From contig CAJNDS010001646.1 of assembly GCA_905221605.1 (NCBI GenBank), positions 212,001 to 276,000 on the forward strand: 64,000 bases of DNA. The letters run 5' to 3'. Position 1 is the stretch's first letter. Every line of letters starts with the position of its first letter. A model generated the notes under the pieces. It saw only the letters and a program-made list of their open reading frames with translations. It ran no database searches and was not told the DNA's origin. This stretch comes from Symbiodinium natans (taxonomy: Eukaryota > Sar > Dinophyceae > Suessiales > Symbiodiniaceae). Shown in pieces: positions 32,051 to 43,144 of this stretch. Position numbers and translations under genes: made by a program.

Positions 32051-32671
32051 CTAGGACCACTTCATGTAGAATAGAAAGCAGGGTACCATGGCCTTGACGG
32101 GCTTAGATGCCGAGCATAGTCCATGGACTTCCTCCCTTGGTGACGGCTTGAAGATTAAGGCGCGTCTTGTGGACTCTTGTGGATTCTGCACTTCCTGCAA
32201 ACATACTACTTTTAGACCTCTCGGAGCGCCATTGGCTGTAGCTGTTTCTGCACCCTTGCAATGAAAGAGCAGGACGTCGTACACAGAGGGACAAGACTTC
32301 AGACCGCTTTCTTGCATACGGGGGTTCCGTATAGGGGTAGCCTTTTTGGGGGTTCCTAGAATCAGGGTACCCCAGTTTTGGGAAACCATATCTAGTATGA
32401 TGATTTTTGAGTGGCCTGAGCAAGGTGAGCTAGACTGCAATGAGGACAACAGACCAGTTGTGAGAACATCTACCCTATGCCACGCTACAAGCAGGAGGTC
32501 CTCGTAAAGTTCTCTGAAGGGCGCATTTGGGCCCACATAAAAGCCCCCAACCGTGATAGGGCTTTGGGCTCCGGGGAAAATCGCCTCCACAGCCTTCTGG
32601 GCTTTGAATGGCTGAGATGCCGGAGTGCGTCTCAGTGACTCGGAACGCATGTATCCACTCCGATCCTGCAT
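32051..32671 (-). CDS. Unassigned C-terminal exons
   Basis: The minus frame encodes ASQPFKAQKAVEAIFPGAQS, TVGGFYVGPNAPFRELYEDL and LLVAWHRVDVLTTGLLSSLQ, then a probable intron of about 100 bp with a GGGGTACCCTGATT core (32310-32400), then LKSCPSVYDVLLFHCKG, GLKVVCLQEVQNPQESTRRA and a stop at 32051. The frame stays open across the putative intron. The composition is protein-like but I recognise no family. It is probably the last part of a gene whose upstream exons were not found. Confidence 0.35.
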   Translation of the reverse strand: MQDRSGYMRSESLRRTPASQPFKAQKAVEAIFPGAQSPITVGGFYVGPNAPFRELYEDLLLVAWHRVDVLTTGLLSSLQSSSPCSGHSKIIILDMVSQNWGTLILGTPKKATPIRNPRMQESGLKSCPSVYDVLLFHCKGAETATANGAPRGLKVVCLQEVQNPQESTRRALIFKPSPREEVHGLCSASKPVKAMVPCFLFYMKWS

Positions 32672-32797
32672 ACGGTACTTCTGCTTCGCAGCTTTCTAAA
32701 AAACTCTTGGGGGATCAGTTTCAGTGAGTAAAAGGGGGAGACAATCACAGGATGCACCAGGGAACAAAAAGCATTGACAGAGGACCTCCCCAAAAGC

Positions 32798-32836
32798 CTA
32801 ACCCTAAACCCTAAACCCTAAGCCCCCAAACCCTAA
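32798..32836. repeat. Interstitial telomere-like repeat (CCCTAAA)n
   Basis: CCTAACCCTAAACCCTAAAC and CCTAAGCCCCCAAACCCTAAA: three clean units and two variants. Confidence 0.93.
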
Positions 32837-32849
32837 AAACTCTTCGGCT

Positions 32850-34150
32850 TCTTGCGCCGATCCGCAGATCGGAAGCAAGCGGCCGGGTGCAGGCATTTGA
32901 GTCACAATGTGGATGTGACGTACATGTAGTGTTTATGGGGACATTTAGAGTTTAGGGTTTAGAACAATAGACAGTGAGTGGCCTGCATGACACTCGCTAA
33001 TTCGTGCCTATGCTGCTTTGATACACAAGCCGGACCGGCATCTCCGAAGCCCAACGGCAAGCAATTGGGCAAATTGGCCCCAAATGGGCCAACTGCCGAA
33101 AGATGGATGTGTCCCAGCCACCAAGGACGCGTCCGACACAACTACACTTGTGTTTTAGACCTCTTGCATTCACATTCGGGGGCCTTGATGTTGAGACAAA
33201 AGCGGAATGGCCAGATGGTCGAATGAGGAATGCAGATGGGATCCAGGGCATGCCCGGATGCTTGAGTCTCTAATGACGCCAAGATTGTCCGTATCTGCCT
33301 TCATGTCTGCAGGGTCTCTCTATGAAGGACCCAGAGATATTCACTTGACTTGCGGCGCTCGTTGACGCACACAAGCCGGGCAACTTAAAACAGCACACAC
33401 ACGCCATTGCAAGCAACCGCCGACTGGAAAATGTGTGAGGCTGCGCAGCTTGCGATGCGGCTTAGCAGCTTGGTTTCAAGACCTGAAGCAGTGACCATAC
33501 TGTCGAAAGACTCGACTGACCCTCTGCTTCATGATCTCCTGCTCCAAGTAAGCTGCACCTTGCAAGGTGTGATTGTTGTCTGTAAAGAATTCTGGCCTCC
33601 CTCGTGCATGTTGCATAGCGGCATAGCACGAACGGTTGTACTCTCACCTGCGAAGCCTTGATGCTATGAAAAGGGTAGAACTGCGACTAAAAATGCAGAA
33701 CAGCACTTCACCATATCCTGCTCAGAATATCTGCACAGACAGATCGGCAGGCACACGCGCACACGGGAACAGACGACAGGCTAAGCCTGTGTGTGATGCC
33801 AGTAGTCCTAATGGTTCCAACAGCAATGCCTTTTCCAATGCTACCAGGAGAGGTCAAGAAAGGAAACAAAACCCAAGCATCACACAAACAAACAACGAGG
33901 GGATTCTAGATGTTTTCTACGACTCAAACCGGTGAGCACGGGCAGGAGTATTGGTTCCTTCTTGGCGACACTGCTCACTGGACAGCAGGAACGGACCCGT
34001 GGAAACCAAGGAATGAAGGCTTTCTACTGGGTCCAGGGGGTCGACAATTGTGAAGATGTTAATGCGAAAAAAGGTTGCTGGCCTTCTGAAGCGTGTATAT
34101 ATATATATATATCTATGTATATGTTTTTTATTTTTTAAATCACGTATATT
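32850..34150. other. No gene assigned
   Basis: Overlapping open frames on both strands (33407-33661, 33636-33935 plus; 32959-33251 minus) with no recognisable motif. A TATATATA tract lies at 34097-34115. Confidence 0.35.
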
Positions 34151-34158
34151 ATGTACAA

Positions 34159-34180
34159 ACCCTAAACCCTAAACCCTAAA
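34159..34180. repeat. Interstitial telomere-like repeat (CCCTAAA)3
   Basis: Three perfect CCCTAAA units. The opposite orientation (GGTTTAGGATTTAGGGTTTAGG) appears at 34320-34360, followed by a 15-nt poly-G. Confidence 0.95.
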
Positions 34181-34399
34181 GCTGGATCGACCCCTCATGA
34201 ATTCCGCCTTAAACCGCCATGCCCTGGAGAAGATTGCGGAACCGCTTGCAGGCCGCCGGAGACATGCCGAGCTTCCTTAGGCATGCCATGCTTGGGTGCT
34301 TTACTTTTTTTTGGGTTGAGGGTTTAGGATTTAGGGTTTAGGAGGGTTTAGGATTTAGGGCTTTGGGGGGGGGGGGGGGTTCCCATCGAACACCTTCAA

Positions 34400-35540
34400 A
34401 ATTCGGACGCCGTGGAAACTCGAAATATTCAGCTCAGAGGTTGGTCGACTTGATGATTGCACCCTCGGAGCGCCCAGCACCACTACACCTGCTCCCCCGA
34501 AAGAGGCCTGTTGGGACTTAAGCTTGCACCTTCGTTTGCATCCAAGGCATTTCCTGCTCCAGTTGGGCTTGATGTCAACCCCAAAGGATTTTGTACCATT
34601 TCGTACGGAACTGATGCACATCGCGGCCCCTTTCCATTCCTTCCCACACTTGTTGCGCTGCCAGGGAATAGCGATTTCTTATCATGGGCCTTTGGGGCTA
34701 GACGGGGGTCGTGGCATCCCGGTACCCAAAGCGGCTTGTTGTGCAGGGCAGTAATTGTGCTCGCACACTCCTCAAACCCCTCTCTCAAATCAAGGCATAC
34801 CTTGACTAGTGGACTGCGCTTGACGCTCCTCAAATCCATGGAGAAATTGGGCGTACCTTGGACTGATCAAGCCTGGGGTGAAGTGAAGCTGAGCCCATGT
34901 AGGATGTTGCCAAAAGGCACCCTCCTTACCCCCCCCCCCCGGTGCCGATATCCTAAACGAAAATGTCACTCTGCACCACGATGAAACCAAGGAGAAGCAG
35001 CACAAACCCTACCGTCAGCTGCCAACCGTACTCCACTGGTAGTACCAGCAATACTCGTACTTCTAGTGCTGCTTGAGAGGGTCCCCGTGTGGGTCTGTGT
35101 TTTCGACAGCAAAACACCCGCCTTTTCGTGAGCTTCGCATCTTTTACAGGTTCTTATCTGTGTTTCCAAGCCAAGTAAGCCGTACAGTTGGGGATCTGTA
35201 TGTCCACCAAAACACATGCCGAGCAACGGCTTCTCTAGCAAATCTGGAACACAGTAGTTCAATTCGGATGGGCCGTCTCTCTGGCAATCAGGCATTCGAC
35301 CCACGTAGTATTCCTTCGTTTCCACAAATGCACTACCACTGAAGCATCATCCTCCCGATCAAAAGTCTGACAAAAATTTCGGAAGCGGGGGTTTGCCTAG
35401 GCCTGGTACTGTAGGAGACAAAAATGACACTTGCAGGCCTGGCCAAAGAAACCCAGACTACTGTAGTAGTGCCAACGCCCATGTTTACATCAATGGAACC
35501 GGTTGGCGAGGCCGGGTTTTTGATTTATTTGCCCGTGAGT
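34400..35540. other. Possible exon(s), strand undecided
   Basis: 34483-34839 is open on the minus strand (GFEECASTITALHNKPLWVP, GNGKGPRC-like text) and 34457-34984 on the plus strand. Neither has a domain I recognise. The minus strand fits the regional gene direction. Confidence 0.25.
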
Positions 35541-35550
35541 CGTGAGGGTC

Positions 35551-35850
35551 TTACATGAATTCGAGGCCTCCTCTTTGAGAAATGGTCTGGTTGTTGTAGG
35601 GCTTGTTACCCATGGAGATGAAATTCCCCATTTGTATGGGCTTTGAAGGGGCTGGTGAGCGTCGGGGTCGCTTTGCCGAGTTCATGGTGTTGCGCATAGA
35701 TGCTGCATTCACCTTAGGGCCGGGGCATCTGCCCGAAACCCTTAAAGCCCAAGCCAAACTCAGCCAAGCCTCTCATTTACCTGATCGAGGAGCTGTTGCA
35801 CCTCTGGGTCGTCTACGAAGGAAGCGCAGTGACCTGTGAAGAATTCGACT
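35551..35850 (-). CDS. Last two exons of an unassigned gene
   Basis: The exon ending at 35781 encodes SFVDDPEVQQLLDQ and stops at a consensus GTAAATG donor. The next exon (35712-35551) encodes VNAASMRNTMNSAKRPRRSP then PSKPIQMGNFISMGNKPYNN and QTISQRGGLEFM, stop. The 68-bp intron keeps frame. The basic SAKRPRRSPAPSK patch could be a nuclear localisation or phosphorylation segment; that is inference. Upstream exons were not located. Confidence 0.55.
35713..35780 (-). mobile_element. 68-bp GT-AG intron with GTAAATG/GTGAATG direct repeat
   Basis: Gene strand: GTAAATGAGAGG|CTTGG...CCTAAG|GTGAATG. The donor heptamer is repeated with one mismatch after the acceptor, and the CTTGG...CTAAG ends resemble introner tips. 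Probably an old, shrunken introner. Confidence 0.6.
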
Positions 35851-35999
35851 ACATGCGCACACCCCTCTCTCATGCCTGCTTGTGCTGCTTAGCCCCTGAA
35901 GAGAGCTCTCAAAGCGAGCTCAAGAAGGTCTGGTGCAAAGACGAGTTCTCCGTCAGCGGACGCAGGCAGCATCAGAAATCAGTTCAGTAGCAGCTCAAG

Positions 36000-37280
36000 T
36001 CTGAGGCCGCAGCGGATCATTTCCAATACGCCCTCCTTCGACAGGGAAGTTGGTCCTACACTATGCCAATGAACAACTGCAAGCTGTGTGTGACACTTCC
36101 TGTTCTCCGCATCCGTCATAGTTATTTGGCACAAAATGACGTGCTTGCGAGAACAAGATCCTCTGCTTTTTTGTTCTCAATTAGCAGCGACAACACCGAG
36201 TTTCAAAGGAATCGGCAAAGTTGTAAACCCTAAGCCCTAAACCCTAAACCCCAAGCCCTAAGCCCGAAACCTTTTGAAGTCTCCCCAAAAACCTCCCATG
36301 TCTGCACCTTCGTAGGAGCGAACCCGTACTCTGGCAGCAGCACTTGCTGCACAATGAAGGCGAGCTCGCTACCTTTTTGCTGTTCGGGAGCTGAGGGCCC
36401 CGAGGATGGGCACAGGGGGGTAGAAAGGGGCATACAGGGGGTAGAAGGGGGTAAACAGGGGCGGGATAAGGGGGTAGAAGGCATGTGGGACAAGCTTAAG
36501 TCACGACCTTGAGCAGAGGCCAAACGGCTCATACACTTCTCTTCCTCTATCGGTTGGTGGCTCTAAGAGCAGCTCGTGACAGTCCCAACTCAACGCATCT
36601 CGGTGACGCCTCGACACCAGATCTCCCTGAACCCCTATAGCCACGACAAGAAAGACATCTGTCTAGGCCTGCCCGTCCGAAGCCTCTGCAAAGTCATAAT
36701 CCCAAAAATGTGTCGCGAGGGCCTCCGCCACAAGCACTGTATGAGACCCTAATTAAGCCCTTTGTAGCTATGTATTGTACAATGTGTATATATATATATA
36801 CATATAGATATATACCTCTCCAAGGGTGTTCCAGTTGTGGCAAGGCGCGCCCCTTGAGGTGGAAGTAGCCGTCGGGATCCTCCTTGCCATCCTCCCTGCC
36901 ACCTCCAGGGTTCACAACACGCTTCGGCGCTCCCCGGGCGGTGGTTTGGGGCCTGGGGTTTAAGGTTTCTGGATTTAGGGCCTTAAGGGCTTAGGGCTTT
37001 AGGACCTTAAAGCCTTAGGGATCACAGCATGCCAGCAGCATCCCAGCCGAATCTCTCAGCCTTCTTCACGCAGCCTTTATCGCACCACAGAACAGAGAAC
37101 CCCAAGCCCCCAAGCAAAGATGTCTGAAGCGCTCGCGAAGCCAAAGTTTCCCAGCAATCCAGTTGCCTCTTCGGGCTCTATCCCGGGTGACCTGACTCAG
37201 CGACTCAAAGTTGGGGGTAACATCGACTCGGACACCCCCCCCTATACTGGGGCTTTGGGCTTAGACCGGTTTAGGGCTCA
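36000..37280. other. No gene assigned; telomere-like tracts
   Basis: 36225-36270 has CCCTAA/CCCTAAACCC repeats. 36410-36480 has AGGGGGTAGAAGGGG repeats. 36785-36815 is TATATA. 36955-37020 has TTAGGGCCTTAA repeats. No credible exon. Confidence 0.5.
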
Positions 37281-37286
37281 CAGGGC

Positions 37287-38088
37287 TCAAGGTTCAGAGT
37301 TCACGGCTTCAAAGATAAGGAAGGCACCCCGCCAGGTGTAAGGAACAAGGTTCAGTTTCGCGGGTTGCCAAGGCTTGGGGCACTTCACGTGCTGGAGAGT
37401 TCGCATGTCAACTGGCATGCCGCATGCCAAGCTCAGCACCCTAAACCCTGACAAGAGCTTCTCACACGTATTTGCAAGTGACATTGCCCTCCTTTTTCGT
37501 CTTTCAGTGTGTGGACCTCTCTGGCTCTTTAAACCCTCTGAACAAACTCTCACTGCAGATCCTCTCGCAGCCTGCCAAAACTTCACACAAACTGTCCCAA
37601 CTTCCAAAGGCCTGAACTGCATCTGGGATGTTCCCCCTTATTCTAACAGTCCTTAACAGGTACTAGAATCCTTAATTTCAGGATTGTTGGTGTAAGGGGG
37701 AACAATCCCAAATCTGCATTCTCTCCATGCGGTTCAGAGGAGCTCTGCCGCTGGTGATGTCGGCGTGCTGCTTCAGGCTCCTGACGTCGGCCTGGGTTTC
37801 CAAGGCTTGAGGATTGACAAGGATCTTTCGCCAGAGGCAAAAAACAGCTCCAAAAGTCCCCAAAAAGGCAGCGAGCTTCGAGCCAGAACCTCCCAAGTTG
37901 ATTCCACAGCGGCCTGGAAGGGTGCCTTGCTGAACTCGACAAATTGCGCCCGAAGCCTTGGCGGGCTTCTGAAGCAGAGGTCTCGCTGTTGCGAATCCCA
38001 GATCGGAGTCCCTTCTAGAGGGAAATAGCAATAGTTTAGCTTGAACGCAGTTGAAAGTAGGCTTGGGGTTCTCAGGGTGTAGAGTCAA
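37287..38088 (-). CDS. Unassigned gene fragment interrupted by a family-E element
   Basis: The minus-strand exon about 38030-37714 encodes SGSKLAAFLGTFGAVFCLWR, KILVNPQALETQADVRSLKQ and HADITSGRAPLNRMERMQ. After the element at 37625-37709, the next exon (about 37622-37320) encodes QFRPLEVGTVCVKFWQAARG and RTLQHVKCPKPWQPAKLN. The ATGCAG repeat on both sides means the joined text reads MERMQFRPLEV in one frame. The first exon has one hydrophobic stretch. No family recognised. Confidence 0.45.
37625..37709 (-). mobile_element. 85-bp inverted-repeat element, family E, with ATGCAG flanks
   Basis: Plus strand: GGGATGTTCCCCCTTATTCT...AACAGTCCTTAA faces AAGGATTGTTGGTG-type sequence ending in ...TAAGGGGGAACAATCCC, giving inverted repeats of about 32 bp. 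CTGCAT (ATGCAG on the gene strand) flanks it at 37617-37622 and 37714-37719. Half-copies of this end occur at 9340-9379 and 45584-45620. Which dinucleotide acts as donor is unclear. Confidence 0.85.
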
Positions 38089-38196
38089 AGGGGCACCGGC
38101 CGGGGGCGCCCGGGAGGGTTGCTCCTATAGGATCAAATATCTCATCGGGATCAAATATCTCATCGTAGTTCATCTAAGTCTAGATCTTTTTTTGGA

Positions 38197-38762
38197 TCAA
38201 CCTAACATGCCTACGGCTGATCCTAGAAGGACCAATAGCTCATCATATCTCCCCGAGCCCGTAAAGGAACACAGACTCGCTGTTACTCGCTTCCCGCAGT
38301 GCAGAGCCCCGAAGCGGCTTCTACCCAGCGGCAGGTCGACGACCACGAACTTGGTCAGTGGCTTTTGGACCATCCTCCTTTCCTTCAGCAAGCAAGGAGG
38401 CGTTTTTGGGGGCTGAGGCCCTCACATTCCTGGCTCCTTGAGGGGGGAAAGGGTGCTGCTGGGCATCCACGGTGACGAACGCCTAAGGAGCCGTGACCCA
38501 CGAACGGCAATCTTTTTGCTAGCCGTTTGGCGTCGTTAGCCCAAGCCCTCAAACCAAACCCCCAAAGCCCTGAACAATGCTCACAAACCCTCGATGGTCT
38601 GTGACCCATCTCTGCCTCCTCAAGCGGTGCCGGTGCTTCTACGGACAGTAGATCCTTGATGGCTTCGGCATTGACCTGCAGCATTGAGGAGTTGGGGGTT
38701 GGGGGGGGGGGGGGGGCGGGATTTAAGGGACGAGAAAGTCCCCTACACTGAAGATGCATCAA
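38197..38762 (-). CDS. Possible exons, unassigned
   Basis: About 38690-38600 encodes SSMLQVNAEAIKDLLSVEAP and APLEEAEMGHR. About 38390-38200 encodes KPLTKFVVVDLPLGRSRFGA and SFTGSGRYDELLVLLGSAVG. The composition is protein-like and on the regional gene strand. They may belong to one gene. A 19-nt poly-G lies at 38699. Confidence 0.3.
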
Positions 38763-39377
38763 GGTTACAAGGTCTACATTGCCATATGTCTTAAGGCCAA
38801 GCTCTGAACCTGGATATCTGGATCCGTCTCGAAGACTGCGAACGCACGCATCATCAGCTCGACACCCTCGGCGGAGCTGTCGAAACCTGGCGTTCGGGCT
38901 GTCGGTTTCGGGTTTAGGGTCTATAGGGTTTAGGGTTGGGGGCTGATGGGTTTAGTGTACGCTTTTTTCACGACCGTCCTCTTCAACTCTGCAAGCAAAT
39001 GCGTTCCCAGCTCATGAGCTCAAGAAACCTACAGCCTGAATTGACCCTTGGCCTGTCCCCGAGCCGAACCCTCCGGAAATCTCCCGGAGCCCAACAAACC
39101 CGAGAAACCCCAAACCCTCCCTGCTCATCCTAAGGTCAAGCAGCCGTAACGCGGGATGACTGCAGCTTGAGCCCGACGTATCCTAGGCTGCTCCATGATG
39201 CCGGTGTGGTCTGAAATGGAGAGTCCGAGTCAGCGTGTGTGATCGGTGCAGGGATTGCATTTGATGGGATTGCTGGGGCGGAGCCTTGGATAAAGACATG
39301 AAGCTCGCTTATTGAAATGGCCACGAGCCAAGGTGGTTGAGAGCGGAAAAGGGTCCAGAAATGCGTTCCGGTGCCTG

Positions 39378-40130
39378 CTACGAAAGGCCTGAGGCCTGCA
39401 TGAGCCTGGTAAAGCTCGCCTCGGCCAATGCGCGTTCAAATGGAACCCTTCCTAGCAGAACATGTTCAACTCCGATGTTTTTTTGCGATCTGATGGCTGT
39501 CGTTCTCATGTTTCTTATGGTACCCTGCGCATCCATATGAGGCAGAAACAAATTGGCCGCGCCCTGGGCCGCGGCCAACATTTGACATGCCTCAACAACC
39601 CACTCGAATCGTACAGCGTCTATGAGGCCCATTACCTCAGAATCGCCAAACAACAAGAGGGGAAGAACTACCCCTTTGCCGCAGCACCCATGAAGCCGTT
39701 CACAATACATCTGCCCATGACCGTACAGTGGATTATCATCATGACTCGGCTTGAAGCTCTGAAAACCCTAAACTCCGTAAACTCCGTAAACGTGCCCAGC
39801 TGCAACTTGTGTCGCTCCTGGCGGAAGCCGTTTGAGCGCGGCCTCGCCGGCTGCGGCACCCAGTTCTAGAGTTCTATAAAGATGCAAGGCCTGTTTGGAG
39901 AGCCGTGCTAAGGGAGTTTTGCGGAAAAGGTCATCTGCACGTCCCCCTTGCGTATCTTCTTGGGTTGAGCGAGCTAGCTTACCTTCGTGGAGTGGCGTTC
40001 CTGAAGCTTCAACACCAGACAACCAGTGGCTTGGGAGAGCTTTCCGAGCCTGGATCCTGTCTCCCCGAAAAGGCGCTCTGTATCCGCGGCCCAACAAAGC
40101 AACTTGAAACTCGAGCCCTGCCAGGAAGGC
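39378..40130 (-). CDS. Possible two-exon gene, unassigned
   Basis: The minus-strand exon ending at 39792 encodes SKQALHLYRTLELGAAAGEA and ALKRLPPGATQVAAGH. The next (39758-39378) encodes SFKPSHDDNPLYGHGQMYCE, GLIDAVRFEWVVEACQMLAA, NLFLPHMDAQGT and a stop. Joining needs a 33-bp intron made of GTTTACGGA repeats. The plus strand also has a 135-codon frame here (39462-39869), so the strand is not certain. Confidence 0.35.
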
Positions 40131-40198
40131 GCAAACCTGACCCTCAAGAGCCACAACATGCCAACAACACCAACAACACCCTTTGAGTCCCTCACAGT

Positions 40199-40228
40199 CC
40201 CCCCCACCCCCCCCCCCCCCCCCCCCCC
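40199..40228. repeat. Poly-C run
   Basis: CCCCCA followed by 22 consecutive C. One of about ten G or C homopolymers of at least 12 nt in the window. Confidence 0.97.
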
Positions 40229-40439
40229 TACCCGCCCTCCTCATCCCTGCAAATGCAGACAACGTGTCTCAAGACGAGCAGCTGATGCTTTCGGCCAAGC
40301 TCGTGAAGATGTTTCCTGGGGCGATTAGGGGGGGAAGGCTACCCCTAAAGCCGTATGAGAGGCTACCGGGAGTGGCTGCGGGTCAGACGTCCCGACCGAA
40401 TCTAGCCAGCAAGGCTCAGGGTTTTTTGTAAATTTGGTG

Positions 40440-41030
40440 GTTGTTTTTGTTGGCAGGTTTTCTTTCGGCAAGATCTTCTTGTTAGGGTTGTTTGTGGTTT
40501 GACGGGGGCTCCCTTGTTCTGCGTGTCCGTGCTGCGCGTGTTATCCTTGAGCACTTGTTGACAACCCAAAGCCGCCCTTGCAAATGCAGAAGCACCCCAC
40601 TTGTCGCACTACCGCACTACGTCTTGCCCAGAACTCCCTGAAACTGGGCCGCAATCCTCTGGATCCCAAAACTGCTGGCGCAGAAAGTGCATGCCAAAAT
40701 GCCAGCGAATGTCCAACTCCATCTATTTCGCAAACATGTTGCGAGTTGCACTTCGCCGCTTGCAAGAATGGAGGACATATACAATGTTCAGTCTTTGGTG
40801 TTCGTTCTGGTATCGTGCACGTTCGAAAGGGGAGCATGTCTTGTTTTCGTGCTCCTAATCTGTCATGCACGTAGGAAATTTAGGAAGTGGACTACGTTGA
40901 CGATTATAAAGACGATACGTGTGTGTACGTTTCCCGTAAAGCTCCAAGTCTGCGGGCTATGCCTGCAGCGATCGCATTTTGCAGGGTTTGTGGAGGCGGC
41001 GTGGGGGGTTCGACCGGTGGGGTTAAGAGC
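40440..41030. other. Possible exon(s), unassigned
   Basis: 40541-40874 is open on both strands; neither translation shows a domain I recognise. Confidence 0.25.
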
Positions 41031-41039
41031 CATACATGT

Positions 41040-42300
41040 TAACAACAGCATCCGGTCCATATAGTTCCCATATAGTCATCTTCAGTCTTCGGCTCAGGCT
41101 AAGAGTCTGGAACGCCGGCGAGCCGTAGGCAGCCATGAGCTCCAATTGCAGCGCCAGTGCCCTGGTGTCTGTGGGGACAGGGATGCCATTAGATGGCATT
41201 TTCGTGGGGAGTTGATGCTCTCTTGGCGCCCAGGGCGTCATGGTAAATCCAGAACCGGGCTTGTTGCGTGGGGGGCCGCTCAGGAATGTCAGTCGCGGAA
41301 AGGGGACGGAGCAAAAGCTTCCACCATTGCACAAGACTCCACAAAGCTGGAACCCGGCCAGCCTCTCACGCGACAGTTCAATCGCGGGACTTTCAACAGC
41401 TTCTTCAGTCGTCCTTAGTGGTGGATGAGTGGCCCAAACTCACCTGCAGGCCTTGCAGCGCCCCAAGATACCAGACACTTCCGACTCCAAATCCCCAACT
41501 CTTGCTCAGCACACGCGAAATAGAAAGCATCGGGGCCATGCATACTGAAGGCCACCAGTGTTTCTCGGAACGATATAGGGCTGTGATCCAATTCAGATAT
41601 GAATAACAGCAGCCGTCCTACTCCGCTTAATTAAATCACGAATGCCTCCCTCAAGAAGTCCCAAGCCCAGCATCTCTTCGTTGCACTCGCTGGAGCTGTC
41701 AGCGATCGAGGGCTCACTTGGTGCATCCTGACAAACGAGCAAGAGTTTGATGCTCCGTGGCCGACAAATGCGCCGAGGACTCGGGCCTGAGGTGTACTTG
41801 GTACCCACATTCGGGATTTTTCTTGCTTCCCACACTTGGGGTGCCTGGTCTAGTAGCCTGCATGGTACAACAGGGCTTCACACCCGCGATCTCCGGTTTG
41901 GGCTGCGCCTCGCAGGCTGCGGCGACTCACGTAGCGCTAAAATTAAGCTCAAGCCAGGGCCGGAAAGTCATCTGCAGGCTGGTGAGGGCTCTTGTCTGAG
42001 ATAAACTGGTTTTGTTTGTTTACTAGGCAAAAAGTCCTTCCTAGAAACCGCTAGTCTGTGCACGAAGTCCTCAACGAAAGTTTGTTCAACTTCTTTGCAA
42101 GAAGCCCTGTGCCAGCACAGAAGCCCCTATCAGAAGGCACACAGAGGTCTTCTTCGGCATGCGCCGTTGAGGACTCGAACCAGACTCTCACAGAATTTCA
42201 CCAAAACCCAAGAAAGAGCCGCGTCCTGGCAAAGCAGTCTCGCGGGAGCAGCCTCCTCGTCCACGGTCTCGGCCCGGGTACTGATCCTTCGACACTTCAG
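41040..42300 (-). CDS. Possible exons of an unassigned gene
   Basis: Minus-strand candidates: about 42300-42130 (AETVDEEAAPARLLCQDAAL, SWVLVKFCESLVRVLNGACR), about 41755-41595 (LLLVCQDAPSEPSIADSSSE, GLGLLEGGIRDLIKRSRTAA) and about 41210-41025 (TDTRALALQLELMAAYGSPA, FQTLSLSRRLKMTIWELYGP). They are in the regional gene direction with protein-like composition. No family or splice join was established. Confidence 0.3.
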
Positions 42301-42431
42301 ACCAATATGCGGCCAATGCGACCCCAGAAGGACCCGCCTACGGAGGTTGCTTGTCTGTCTTCTTCTTTTTTTTGAGAGGGGGGGGGCCTTTAATTGAGAC
42401 GGAAGAGGCAAAGTGCCAACAATGTCAATTT

Positions 42432-42529
42432 GGGGGCTTACGAACATAAGGGACCCCCAATATACATCCCCCACATTGCCTTAAGATAAAGACCCCCCAG
42501 AAAGTACCCCTAATTTCGGAACACCCCCC
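42432..42529. mobile_element. Inverted-repeat element, family F, copy 1
   Basis: GGGGGCTTACGAACATAAGG then GACCCCC faces GAAAGTACCCCTAATTTCGG then AACACCCCCC. A second copy with both ends lies at 55780-55881. No exons were identified next to either copy. Confidence 0.82.
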
Positions 42530-42682
42530 GCCCCCCCAATTATTAACGCATCTTCAAAGCTCCGGTGGCATGTGGTTCTGCCAGGATTCGGACTCACCTC
42601 CTCTTCCAGCTGCTTCCAGAGCCCGCGTCCTGTGAAACTTGGAAAATGTAATCTGGAAGGTAGAACTAACAGTTACATGGGG

Positions 42683-42761
42683 CCCTGTTGACCTGCAGCT
42701 TTATGGGTTCTACCACCTAAGGGGTAGTTAGCACTAAACTGTAGGAAAATCGAGTCCCTGG
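42683..42761. mobile_element. Inverted-repeat element, family G, copy 1
   Basis: CCCTGTTGACCTGCAG faces CTGTAGGAAAATCGAGTCCC then TGG. Copy 2 at 52470-52544 has cleaner ends and lies in an intron of the ankyrin gene. Confidence 0.7.
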
Positions 42762-42872
42762 TGTACTTGAGGTTTCAAGCTTCGGTCTGGTCCTACAGAC
42801 CTACACGAACCCTTGCCATGAAGGCTGAAAGCGATACCACTTTCAAGGCGACCACAGCGTTAGGGTTAAGAG

Positions 42873-42930
42873 GGTTAGGGGTTTAGGGGTTTAGGGGTTT
42901 AGGGGTTTAGGGATTCAGGGGTTTAGGGGT
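42873..42930. repeat. (TTTAGGGG)n array
   Basis: About six 8-bp units TTTAGGGG, a variant with an extra G of the telomere-like word used elsewhere in the window. Confidence 0.93.
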
Positions 42931-42936
42931 GTTCAG

Positions 42937-43143
42937 CCAGGGTACGCTGGGCAGCGCTGGGCGCAATGGCTGGAATGGCAGGGTTGTCCATGGCAGCACT
43001 CAGAGACATTGAGCAAGGGCTGACGACCCCACAACCACGGCACTGTCAAACAGCTGCAAAAAGGGAACTGCTCTGAGAGAACCCAGCCTTTGTCGGTGGT
43101 TCCGAGCGGCCTTTTGCTCCCTTGATTTTGTTGGTTTGGCTAC
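42937..43143. repeat. Dispersed repeat of about 210 bp, copy 1
   Basis: Shares with 58690-58908 the blocks GGGTACGC, GCAGGGTTGTCCATGGCAGC, GCAAGGGCT.A.GAC, GTT.CGAGCGG and TTTGTTGGTTT in the same order, with small indels. Confidence 0.75.
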
Positions 43144-43144
43144 T

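Noticed and set aside
42570-42600. tRNA-like T-arm (reverse complement of CCAGGATTCGGACTCAC)
   Set aside because: No acceptor stem, anticodon arm or D arm could be folded around it on either strand.
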